The position numbers and the translations under genes were made by a program. Below, piece after piece: positions 18,271 to 28,955 of a stretch of 64,000 bases of DNA (its first letter is position 1; every line of letters begins with the position of its first letter). Under the pieces are notes generated by a model. It searched no databases, had not been told where the DNA came from, and saw nothing but the letters and a program-made list of their open reading frames with translations. The DNA is from Ephydatia muelleri (taxonomy: Eukaryota > Porifera > Demospongiae > Spongillida > Spongillidae): NCBI GenBank assembly GCA_013339895.1, contig JABACO010000006.1, positions 10,346,756-10,410,755 on the forward strand. The letters run 5' to 3'.

Positions 18271-21200
18271 AGAGTGGTCGGGTCCCCTCACGACCCCGCG
18301 GGACCCAGCGCTCCGCTTCAGTTCGACGACGAGCAGGGCCTTCAGGGGACGCAAGCAGCGTTGGTCCGTACCCAGCTACCCGTACCCCCCACAGGGTCCA
18401 GCGTTCCACCCGCTTGCTGAGACACAAGCGTGGGGTTCGGGTTACATTCCAGGGAGACCAGCGCCTTTGGATCGCGAAAACATGCGCGGGGGAGCCTTTC
18501 TCCCGCCACAGTCCCAGCCGTCTGGTGGCATGTGGTCCAACTGGTCAGTCCCAGTGGGACCTCCAGGGGCAGCGCCTCCCCCTAGGCAACACTCGGCAGA
18601 GTTCCAAGGAAAAGGGAATGTTCAGACAATCAGGGCACCTCCTTCAGTGGGAGAGCAGTGGAACAAGAAAGATAGCTCCATTGAACTGCAGCAATTGATG
18701 AAGAGTCTGGACATATCTGAGCACCTTCCAGTTCTGCGGGTGAGTTTGGTGTGTGCTCTTTCATTTCTGGTTGTTTTCCCCTTTCTTTGTTCTTATTTTA
18801 TTTTCGGTTGAGGTAGGTTTAGTTCAGTGATCAAGTTGAATGCGATGGTGTTGGCATGACAATATGTATAAATTGGTAGGGGGGAAAAAAATTACAATCC
18901 AAATAGTTTCAAATTAAAAAAGTAATGCCTCTTTTGTGGTTATCTATTTTATGAATGAGCACAAATGTCTACAAACTAGTACAATCTGTTAAAGTCATTT
19001 CATATGGGCTTTATTGTCTATTCTACCTAGGCAGTGGTGTAGTGTAATAATGTAGATGATCAAGCTATTTGAGGAGCAATGATTGAGATGTGGGAATGCA
19101 TTATCCTTGCTGTGAAATCCTAATAATCTACCCAATTAGTAAGGACATGGTTTGTGCCAAAGAATGACACAATTAGTCAATATCCTGGCTGAACAAGTAC
19201 TGCTGTGCACTAAGGCACAATTGTAGATGAATGCAGCTGGTTAATTCCAGTACAACTAATAATGGAACACTTGGCTAATAAGTGCCTACAACTCCATGAC
19301 AGATAGTCTTATCCACAGTACGTAAAAATCTCTGTGTAAAGGACATTTGAAATCTTAAAATGCATATATGTGATCGTTTCTGTGAAAAGGGATATTTTTT
19401 TTTCAAGATTTCAATATATTGTTTTATATATTCTAGAAGTCCTCTACACATTGCTTCTTCCCACACTGAGAATCGTAGTATCTGTCATTGAGTTGTAAGG
19501 TGCTGAATTTTTAATCAGCCATACATTTCAACGCAAGCGTTTCATTTCTATTGCTCGAACTGTAAATTTTATAATGTATGGACTAGGTCTATTTGTGCGG
19601 AAACGATCCCATATACATCTACATAAGATTCCTGCAATGATTTCATATGTTAACAGCAATGGCAATTGAACTGGAAGCAAGCATTGTGGAGACGTAAAAG
19701 CTATGGAATGTTTAACTGCTACGATCAGCAATTGAAGACAAGTTTACCCGCGGTTTGTTTACTCGCGCTATTGGTCCATCGATTAAATGGTTGAAGTTAC
19801 ACATAAATGCATGCACATCATAAAAACGTGCACTCAAATACTTGTATGTACATCCATGAACACACACATACATGTATATGCATACACACACAACATGCAA
19901 GAATGCAATAACATATACATGCATACACATGTACTATATACACACACAAACATGCAATAACACATACATGCATACACATGTACTTATGCTCCCACACACA
20001 CAGCATATGCACACATATACTCAACCATGCATGTATATGCATAGATGCACATACTGTACAAACTAATGCACCTGCACAATGCAATGGATATGAACAAGTA
20101 CATGTGTGTTGTGCGGAGGTGTATTGAATGTTATGTGTGGGGAAGTGTGTACACATAATATGAATGAACATTTGTGTGATCCTTGAACACCATTCACAAA
20201 TGCTGTAGTACAAACTAACCACACAAGGGGCATATCGCTCCCTTGAAAGAACTTGTAGTACTTTGTACTGTGAACTCAGGTTGTACCTTGCCACATGAAA
20301 AAAATGAAGCTCTGATAACATGAAATGTACCACTACAAAATTTGTATACCTGAGGTAAGACGGCACGGAGAACCAAACACGGAAATTGAGAGCCCCAACG
20401 GTTCACTGTAGCGACGAGATGTGTGTCCAAGCCACAGCACAGTAGAATGAAACAGAATATTATTTGTTATAACTTGTCAACACACGATTCTGTAGGAGAA
20501 AACGGCCTTGCACACGAATCGACTCATTTGACCCTTAATCGAACCCTCTCTTCATTTCTAGTTTGTTCTTTACAAAGTAACACACACACAAATCTCTTAC
20601 CGATTGTGTATTACAAATACAAAGACATACAATTTGAAATTCAAACATTCCGTCATGACTGCAACGTGATGTAATCTATAATTCCGCAATTTATCGGTTA
20701 AGATAGAATATGTGATTTTGATGGAACAATGTACAGTTAATTGTTGCTTTATTGTCACACCTTCTTCATGTTAGGATCGAAAGTTGAGTTTACAGCAATT
20801 ATATCAGCTTACAGAGGAAGAATGGCGAAGCCTTAAATTACCAGTGGTAAGCAATTTGTAATGGCACAGGTGAAGGTCACATAGTCTGTATGTGTAGAGT
20901 AAAATGGGTACAGATCAGTAAATCTAATTATTTTTCAATGTGGTGAGCTGCTACCAATTGTAGCTATTTTAGTTTTTAATGCAGTATAATTATTGATGTC
21001 ACTGGAAATTAGTTCAGTAACTAATAATGCAGTATTAAAAAGGGTGCAATTATAGGCACTGCAATTGGAATGCAATGAATGTCAATGAATGTTTCTGTAG
21101 TGTTAGGTATTAGAAAATAGTTGTTCATACAATTGCTTCGGTTCTGTATGTGCTCATAATTAATTAGCTTGTAAAGGCTGCAGCATTAAAGTTTAACTCA

Positions 21201-21632
21201 GCTTTCCTCCCGCCCTCCCTCCAATGTTTTATTTTTTTACTTACTGTTTTTTTTTTTTTTAAGGGTCCACGAGTAAAGCTGATGAAAGCTGTATCAAATA
21301 TGACATCAGGCAAAACATCGGGTATGTGCAAATTTATTGCTGGCTATTTGTACAAGTATGCCCGTGGCCTCATTTTAACAGAAGACAAAAAAATGCATTA
21401 AAATCCATTTTTTATGATGTATTGGTTTTATAAAACATCTATACTATATTCTCCCCTCCCTCCCCTGTCTTGCTCTTGTGTAGATGTGACTAATAATAGG
21501 GCACCAGTCCAACCTGAAGATGTACGGATGACTGAGATTAGTTCCTCTGGATTCTCTCATGTTGCAACTACCACTTCCCAAGCTGGTGGCAGCATGTTCC
21601 AGGGACACTTCCACGGCACTGGTCTTAACTGA
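18271..21632 (+). CDS. MASK: MASK-like gene, C-terminal exons with a SAM domain
   Basis: Exons 18,271-18,739, 20,775-20,846, 21,264-21,321 and 21,484-21,632, ending at TGA. The first starts in phase (RVVGSPHDPAGPSAP), slips +1 near 18,380, then runs to IELQQLMKSLDISEHLPVLR. The next two exons complete DRKLSLQQLYQLTEEEWRSL and KLPVGPRVKLMKAV. Together these give the five-helix SAM pattern (LxxLTEEE...L.L..G.R.K...A). SAM domains mediate homo- or hetero-oligomerisation, sometimes RNA binding. Vertebrate ANKHD1/ANKRD17 and fly Mask are described as ankyrin plus one KH without SAM, so this is an unusual architecture. Junction phases 0, 0 and 1 close. Confidence 0.82.
18740..20774. other. 2-kb MASK intron
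   Basis: The intron splits the SAM domain. Positions 19,800-20,100 are rich in CATACATG/ACACACA motifs. No gene or RNA was recognised. Confidence 0.6.
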
Positions 21633-21825
21633 GATGATATGGGCCATTGGCTCGGGTGGCATTTGTAGTTAACCATTTCTGCACAGTTTAAGTATTGTAT
21701 ATACAGTATGACGCAAGACAACATGATCTGCTGCTGGGGCAAATGTATCATGCATAAATGCAGGGTGCGGTGTTACAAGTGTGATAGCAATAACCGGTGT
21801 CGGGGACAATGCACCGTGTGCTGTA

Positions 21826-21831
21826 AATAAA
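21826..21831 (+). terminator. Candidate poly(A) signal of the MASK-like gene
   Basis: AATAAA lies 194 nt after the stop codon, in AAATAAATAATG context. It is the first canonical signal downstream of the last exon. Confidence 0.6.
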
Positions 21832-21839
21832 TAATGACC

Positions 21840-22461
21840 GCAGCGCTTGGAGTAGCCAATATTCACAGTAACACTTGGTATTTAATGCCTATGCTCTTGG
21901 TCTGATTTTAAAATAGTGGGTATGCAAGAAAATAATTCCAAACACCCCTCCTGGCTATTTGGAGGCCGAAACAAGTAGTAGTTATCTCTAAGCAGCGGGA
22001 CTACATGAAGTGAGGTGGATTAAGGAACACGCTGACGAAACAAACACTTTGGATGACGGCTCTCTTCACTATTTGTACAATGACCACGCATCACACATTG
22101 TGTCATCGATGCCAGTGCATGCACGTGGCAACTTGTAATAGACATTCAACACACAATAACAACACTGCATAGCAAAAATCAACATGCGGCTGAGCAGGCC
22201 AGGGGCAGTAATGAAAACTTACATTTAGACGGATGTGCCCACACCTTGTGGAAAAAAAACAAAACAACCTGTGGCAACCCCTTATGGGGTAAATCCACAT
22301 TGACTACATTAAACGTAGCCTAGTCTCCGTCCGTTCAACCAATGAAACATACATTAGTCATCTGGGTCTTAGTGCATGTAGTTGTTACATTATAATATTC
22401 TGCAAAGTTTGCAACATTAATATGTATTTTATCAGCCATGTCGTTCAAACCGTGCTAATTA
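21840..22461. other. Intergenic, nothing recognised
   Basis: Unique sequence between the end of the MASK-like gene and the mariner-type MITE. Only short chance frames are present. Confidence 0.5.
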
Positions 22462-22463
22462 TA

Positions 22464-23088
22464 CAGGGTGTCCCACAATCAAGGAAAATTCGATAAAAAT
22501 TCATCACATATAATTACATTGGTGGGTATTGATCATTAATAACTAGTTCATACAGGAAGATTTGCTGATGATATTAATTAAAAAATTTTAATTAATGGAT
22601 AACTAGAAATAAATGAAAATATGCAGAACTAACCATAATCAAGTGCCCGAAAATCAAATGTTTGATCATTAATAACTCAGCAAAGGAATTAGTTGATTAA
22701 CTTTAGGTTACACATTTAGCCAAGTAACTAAAATGTTATTAATTGACATTAATTATTGTGACTTGAATATGGATGGTCACTTTATCTTGAATGATTGGTT
22801 TGAATTTATTAATAAACTAACTGAATTAAATTTCATGAAACATAACCAGCAGGATATTCACTAATGTAGAAGTTAAGTTTGTGATTTTTTTTTGTGACTA
22901 ATTGATTATAAATTTATTTAAGCTAATTATTATTTTTTGATTTTAGTTAATTACAAGTTAAATATGGTAATTATTTATCAATGTCATAATTTCTTCCCAA
23001 TGTATTATTACATAAATTGATAATTAAGGGTTAATTAGCAAGTTGTATTGATCTTAAAAGGAATTTTCCTTGATTGTGGGACACCCTG
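22464..23088. mobile_element. Mariner-type MITE with perfect 28-bp TIRs
   Basis: The terminal inverted repeats are perfect over 28 bp, beginning CAGGGTGTCCCACAATC at 22,464 and ending with its complement at 23,088. TA dinucleotides flank both ends (22,462-22,463 and 23,089-23,090), the Tc1/mariner target duplication. The 625-bp interior is AT-rich (AATTAATTA motifs) with no open frame, so it is non-autonomous. Confidence 0.88.
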
Positions 23089-23651
23089 TATATTATTCGA
23101 GGCATATGGTTTCATGCAGGCTACATCAATGGCTTTGTAAGCATGAGGTATACAGGGGACAATTTAAAACAGTAGATAGGTACATGCAAAAACTCCCAAC
23201 GACATATGTACTCCGCCTCCATGCATAATGATGCGCAGCGTCCGCCACCAGCACTTCATCGTACTCTCCATACGTTCGGTACGCAATATATAGACACAAG
23301 ACTGCCAACGCATGAGCAAGGGCCAACATTTTTGACTATATTAGAGGAAATGGGCCCACATTTTCTCCTGGAAAAAAATGCATAAAAAGGCGAGTTCAAG
23401 CTGCTCAAATGTTCACGAATGTGGTAGGTTACTGCTGTGCAGGATAATTTTCCATGGTTCTTCAACCCTCGGGAACAGCACCTGCGTGTCGCAATATGGG
23501 GGGGGGGGGGGGGGGGGAAGCGCGTTAGGTCTGCGAGTGGCTGTGCTCAATACGCTTTACGAACACTCCTTTGCCAACCTTACATCAGAGATAATCTATA
23601 TATTATCTCTGCTTACATGTACCTGCATGCATGCTGCGCACACTCATACAG

Positions 23652-25547
23652 CTGAATTTCGTGCCCCTATAGAGTGAAAAACTGCTGGTTTTGAGTAGTC
23701 TCGTACCCAGACTCACATCGCAGCTGCGGATGGATTACATCACCGCTACGCGAGCGGTGATGTAATCCATCCACAGCTGCGATGTGGGTCTGGGTACGAG
23801 ACTAGGTTTTGAGCGATGTATTTTCACAGCTAGGCTACGTACAAAATTTCTAAACTCGTGTGGTATGTTGCACGGGTTAGGGTATTTCTGTAGAATCTCC
23901 CGTTAAGCACGAGAAAGAGGTGTCGTCTACTCGACGCTACAAATTATATCGCTTGAGCGAATGGCACTAAATAACTGGCAATTGCTTTTGTATCTACAGA
24001 TGATCAAAGAACTTGCCTAGCACAGATTATTATATCTCTGATCAAAGTTTTGTCAAAATCATCGCACGGGTAAATTCATCGAATCGGAATTAATTTTACA
24101 GGAAACAAAATTGGTCGAAATCAAGTTTTGATTTTATAAAGGATTTTAAAATCCTCTGTAAAATCATTGTGTGATTGAACATAAAAATTAGACACGTTTG
24201 ATTTATACTGTTCAATCACGTAATGATTCCAAAATGATTTTACGCTCTTTTTTTCCTGTGTTTAGCTCGATAATAATTAATAAGTTCGGTTGTTAGAATA
24301 ATACGCGTCGAAAGTTCGTCTAATTTTTGTATTTAATCCTTTTACGACACTTCGGACAACCAGCGTGCTTTAATTTGCAACTGACGAATGGATTTTCACA
24401 TCGAAGAGATACTCACAGAATCCGAGTTAAGTCACTAATTGCTGTAGCTTGCTTCTTGGACCTCGATATCAAGCAAGCCTCAAATCATTTGTGTGGATGT
24501 ATTAAAATGAGAGCAGTACACATGAGATATGTAAGTTACCCTCCAAATGTGAGTTAAAACTAAACAAAACAGGTACCTCATCTAGTGTACATAAATTTGT
24601 GGTTAATTAAAACAATGCCGCGAATTCGAATCGAGTAGGTTCTTGTTCGTATTGAAATTCGAAAAAGACTGACGTGGTGTGTTCGAGTTCGAAATTCGTC
24701 TAATCGAATCAAATAAAATTCGATTCGTAAGAAGCACTAGCAGAAGGAAAAACCCCCTCGTCGAATCGTTGCTTGATTTTACAATCACGGCGAGCAAAGA
24801 TTTGAAACTCACATTTTTGATACAAAATTTCAAAGGTGCATGCATGATGTACCGCATATCAATGTGACAAATATGTCGCCCATATTACCGGCCTAGATCG
24901 ACAGCAATTTTGGCTGATGTTTAAAAAGAAGCGACATGCATATGGAGGACTGGAAAGAAAACCCGGATTCCTAAGTATTATCATATGTGGTAAATTCCCG
25001 TCATTTAGAGATATAACATGCAACATGCACTATGAACCAGCTGTTTGGCAAAGTGGTTAGAACTGAGTCATGTTGAATCCTTTCTAGCTAAAATTGACAA
25101 ATATTGCATGCGATTGAGTACTGACACGTTAATAAAATTGATAACGTAGAGTTGCACTACCAGTAAACGGCATGGTAATCAGTCAGGATTGATACAAGCA
25201 ATACAAAAAGGGCCTAAGGTACGCAATTCAACAGCAAAGCCTAATGACATGACAGAAGAGGTGACAATAGTCTTAGCATTATGAAAACCTAAAGAGCTAG
25301 TTATTCAGTTTTGGGGTTATGAACCTGCTGTTTGGAAAAGTGGTTAGAAGTCATGTTAAATCTTTTCTAGCTAAAATTGACAAATATTGCATACTGATTC
25401 AAATAAGGATGATAGACGTGAGCTGAAGCTTTATGTGCTAGGTCATTGTGAATGAGTAATACAAGCTAACAAATGCTTACAAGTCCAAGGTGTGACATCA
25501 TCCAGGATGTTAAAAGTGCTGATGCATTATCATATTTTTACCAGATA
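23652..25547 (+). repeat. Dispersed repeat, copy A (left part)
   Basis: Sequence from CTGAATTTCGTG to TGATCAAAGAACTTGCC (about 24,019) is alignable with about 32,333-32,545. The right end, TTACCAGATATGTGCATG, aligns with 32,693-32,710. Within it are the 109-bp foldback, an inverted copy of the distal part of the same repeat (about 24,835-24,965, with TACCGCATATC and GATCGACAGCAATTTTG) and a direct duplication of about 85 bp (about 25,033 and 25,318, sharing TTTCTAGCTAAAATTGAC). No gene is seen. Confidence 0.7.
23696..23804. mobile_element. 109-bp foldback element with 9-bp TSD
   Basis: The element is almost entirely palindromic, TAGTCTCGTACCCAGACTC... to its complement, with arms of about 50 bp and a tiny loop around CGCTACGCGAGCG. 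It is flanked by the direct repeat GGTTTTGAG (23,687-23,695 and 23,805-23,813). The sister copy of the surrounding repeat has a single GGTTTTGAG at 32,365-32,373, so the insertion is confirmed. A 9-bp duplication fits Mutator-like or similar superfamilies. Confidence 0.85.
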
Positions 25548-25579
25548 TGTGCATGTGTTCCGTACGGATGCCCAACATT

Positions 25580-25842
25580 GCCGGTTACGTAACCGGATGC
25601 CGGTTGTGTAACCGGCTGTCCGGTTATGTAACCGGCTGTCCCGTTTCAATGCATTAGATAATAGCTGTCCGGTTACACAACCGGGTGTCCCGTTGTGTAA
25701 CCGGCTGTCCCGTTGTGTGTAACCGGCTGTCCGGTTGTGTAACCGGCTGTTCGGTTGTGTAACCGGCTGTTCGGTTGTGTAACCGGCTGTTCGGTTGTGT
25801 AACCGGCTGTCCCGTTGTGTAACCGGCTGTCCGCTTTTTATA
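25580..25842. repeat. Subterminal CCGGTT/AACCGG array of the Ginger element
   Basis: About a dozen units of roughly 20 bp, many reading CCGGTTGTGTAACCGGCTGT, each containing a small palindrome CCGGTTnnnnAACCGG. Fewer matching units occur near the other end (31,301-31,350 and 31,411-31,424). Such arrays are plausible transposase or integrase binding sites (inference). Confidence 0.85.
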
Positions 25843-25868
25843 TCTTCATAATTGGAACGTTCTATACG

Positions 25869-26804
25869 AAAATGGGTCTTGTGGATTTCATTTTATAACA
25901 GTGATTACATGTTTACATATATATGTACGGTTCTACACTCTTCGGAGAATGGCTCTGGCATTTGCTCTAATTAAGCAAATGCTTAAGTTGGAGAACAGGT
26001 CGAAAGAAGCCTGTGACTTTGGAAGGGACTTGTGGATTGCAAGCCGAGCAGCAACTTGTGCTAAAAACAATGAAGCCTCTTTACCCCAAGCCCCATAGGA
26101 ATCAACTGCTAGAGGGGTTGAGACCCACCCTAGAGCTGAACACTTTTCATCGTTGGCCTGGTGTTTCCTGCTCTCCGTTGCCTCAAGGACTGCACCAAAC
26201 GTTGCTCCCGCTTCAGCTACATAAAATTTAAATCGATATATCTTCCGTCATATTAACGCTAACGGGTTCCTATTTTTAACACAACATACCACACCATTAC
26301 TATATGTGAAAATCCATTTTGGTGTCTTACACATGCGGGGTACCGACGTTACAAGATCCGATACCCCGTAGGGTTCAAAACGGCCACATCTTCAGGTAGG
26401 AGTGTCCAAATCGGTTCAAAATAGGTATCTATGTAGAAGGGTCCTACCGCTATTGATTTGTTCTGTTCGTTAATTTTTGCTTTATCCGTTATGGAGATAC
26501 AAGTGTGCAAAGTAATTGCATATTTCCCGGGCGTTACGCGCCATTAACATATTACGACTGGCTTCGAGGACGTCCTCGTAATACGTTAATGGCGCGTATA
26601 GCCCGGGAAATATGCAATTACTTTGCACACTTGTATCTCCATAACGGATAAAGCAAAAATTAACGAACAGAACAAATCAATAGCGGTAGGACCCTTCTAC
26701 ATAGATACCTATTTTGAACCGATTTGGACACTCCTACCTGAAGATGTGGCCGTTTTGAACCATGTAATCACTGTTATAAAATGAAATCCACAAGACCCAT
26801 TTTT
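25869..26804. repeat. Large inverted repeat inside the Ginger element
   Basis: The inner arms (26,372-26,557 and 26,576-26,761) are about 186 bp each and nearly identical, around an 18-nt loop. Outer arms of about 43 bp (25,869-25,911 and 26,761-26,804) contain TGGGTCTTGTGGATTTC and its complement. The left side carries about 460 bp of extra sequence between outer and inner arms. Diverged direct copies of parts of this unit continue at 26,790-27,250 and 27,395-27,690. None encodes a recognisable protein. Confidence 0.8.
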
Positions 26805-27972
26805 ATGCAATCCGTTACGGAGATACATTTGAACAAACTACGTGCACATTTTCGCGCTCGTTTCGCGCCAATGATTTGGGCAAATTGCGCTCCGCTCAAT
26901 GTATGGGGAGGCGGGGATTATTACCTTGGCGCGAATCAAGCGGGAAAACGTGCACGTAGTTTATTCAACTGTATCTCCGTAACAGATGGCATAAAAATTA
27001 ACGAACGGAACAAATCGATAGGTATAGGACCTCTCTATCTACATACCGAATTTGAAGCGATTTCATTACTCCTACAGAAAGTTATGGCGGGTTTGAACCC
27101 GGTGGGGTATCGAACGTTGCAATACTGGCAAGGAGCAAGTGCAAGATCCCAAAAAGTATTTTACCATAGAGAAATGGTGTGGTATGAAGTGTTGAAAATA
27201 GGATGTTGATAGCGTTTACCGTTCCGAAGATATAACGATTCAAACGAGAAGCATTTATATAACATTTTATATATAAATGCGAGTTATCATTTTCGCGTGA
27301 ACTGTCCCCAATATTATATATTAGACCCGACCCGCGAAACTAGCGGGAAATGTGCTTTAACTTAGAAAGCAAATATTTTATCACCTGTTGAAGTAAAAAT
27401 TAACGAAAAGGATATTTAAGTACCTCAAGAGCTTCTCTAACTGGAAAGCGAATTTGAGGCAATGCCGACACTCCTGCAGGGAAATACTCGTGTTTCGAAC
27501 CCCTGGAGGTAAGACCTCTTGTATTTTCCTCAGGGAGTGGAGCTAAGAGACAATATTCGATTCATCCATAGAGAGATGGTGTGGCATCATGTGGTGAAAA
27601 TAGGAAGTCGACGGCATTTACCGTTCGGACGCTACGACGATTCACGCGCAGAGCATTTTTATAGTTATAATGTTATAAAACATAGGACATTTTCACGGAA
27701 ACTGTCCCATATATATATATACACACAACATAGGCTGTTTTTGTGGATAAGACGTGATAAAATCAGCCATTTGGATGTGGCTACTGTCGAAATATTTGTA
27801 TTATACATGTCACAGTACTTGCAAATGCACATTTATGGGAAGATGTTCTGTCATACTGAGAACGTAACACTATATCTTTTTGTACACTAATACAAAAACT
27901 GTTGTAATACTGACAACATGCAGCAGAAATATTAATATACATGTACTAAGATTACAAGTAGTGATAATCAGT

Positions 27973-28955
27973 TTATACTGCACGACGGGCAGTTCCACTT
28001 GACCTGCGATCTATGTGAACACTTTTGTTGATCTTCATGCAGGCTACATGGAACCACTGCTGGCAAATATCACATTGTATCATTTTGGAGCCATCATTAA
28101 TATGCCGGCAAATAAAGTGTACTGGTATATTCTTCCTGATAGATGCCTTAGGAAGTCTAATTGCAGAAGATGGGAAGGCAGTCATCACTCTGTCCTCAAT
28201 ACTGTTCAAAATATGCTTCCTCATTGCATTCTGTTTATACACTGCTGGATCTTGTCCATTACAAATGGAAGTCAGTAATATACGCCACAGCAAATAATCC
28301 ACAGTCATGTGATTCTTCCTGCATTTGAACATCTACAAACTCAACAGAAAATTGGTTTTCTTGTGTTTGAAGTAGGGCACTTATAAGCTTCAGGGTAGAC
28401 TTGGGAAGCTCTTTACCTCCATTGCTGTCAAAAATTTTGATGCGTCCTTTTGGCAACCATAGATAGATTTTTATTCACCTTTATGATCTGTACAAACTGC
28501 TCCTGTGGTGTAATCATTGACAAATTCTGGCTAAGTGCAGGTGGTTGAAAGCCATCTATGGATGGGTGCTGCTGCTTCAGCATATATTGTACAGCGGTTA
28601 TTATAAGATCATCTAGCCAGCTTTTTGGAGATGCAAGTATTGCCCTGTGGTACATTGTCAGTTTAACAGTACAGATAGTAAGCCAGGTGTCTTCATTATC
28701 TTCATCATCTTCACTCAATTCTATTGCTAAATCCGTCTTGCACAAGGGTATTGTGTGATCTCCATTAGTGCAAGAATATCCTGGGTGACAAATACCAGAG
28801 CAGGACGATTTTTTCTCAGCAGTACTTAGTACTGTTGCATCTCCGATCGTTTTGCATGCACATGATAATGATGCTTGAGTATCCAAGAAAGGAGTTTTGT
28901 TGCTATTAGATGGTGTTGATGATTTCATAGCTGATGCAGGTGTTTGTTTTTGCAA
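27973..28955 (-). pseudogene. Ginger element: Ulp1-like protease and PHD finger
   Basis: On the minus strand, an acidic N-terminal part leads into KSWLDDLIITAVQYMLKQ, the start of a C48/Ulp1 catalytic domain. After a frame slip come GRIKIFDSNGGKE (catalytic Asp region) and EESHDCGLFAVAY (catalytic Cys, DCG). The expected His-Trp motif between them is not present; only KVNKNLSMV remains, so the catalytic His appears lost. After another slip follows a PHD finger with FICRHINDGSKMIQCDICQQ and WFHVAC. In Ginger-type elements these modules are carried with the integrase; their role in transposition is not established. Confidence 0.7.
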
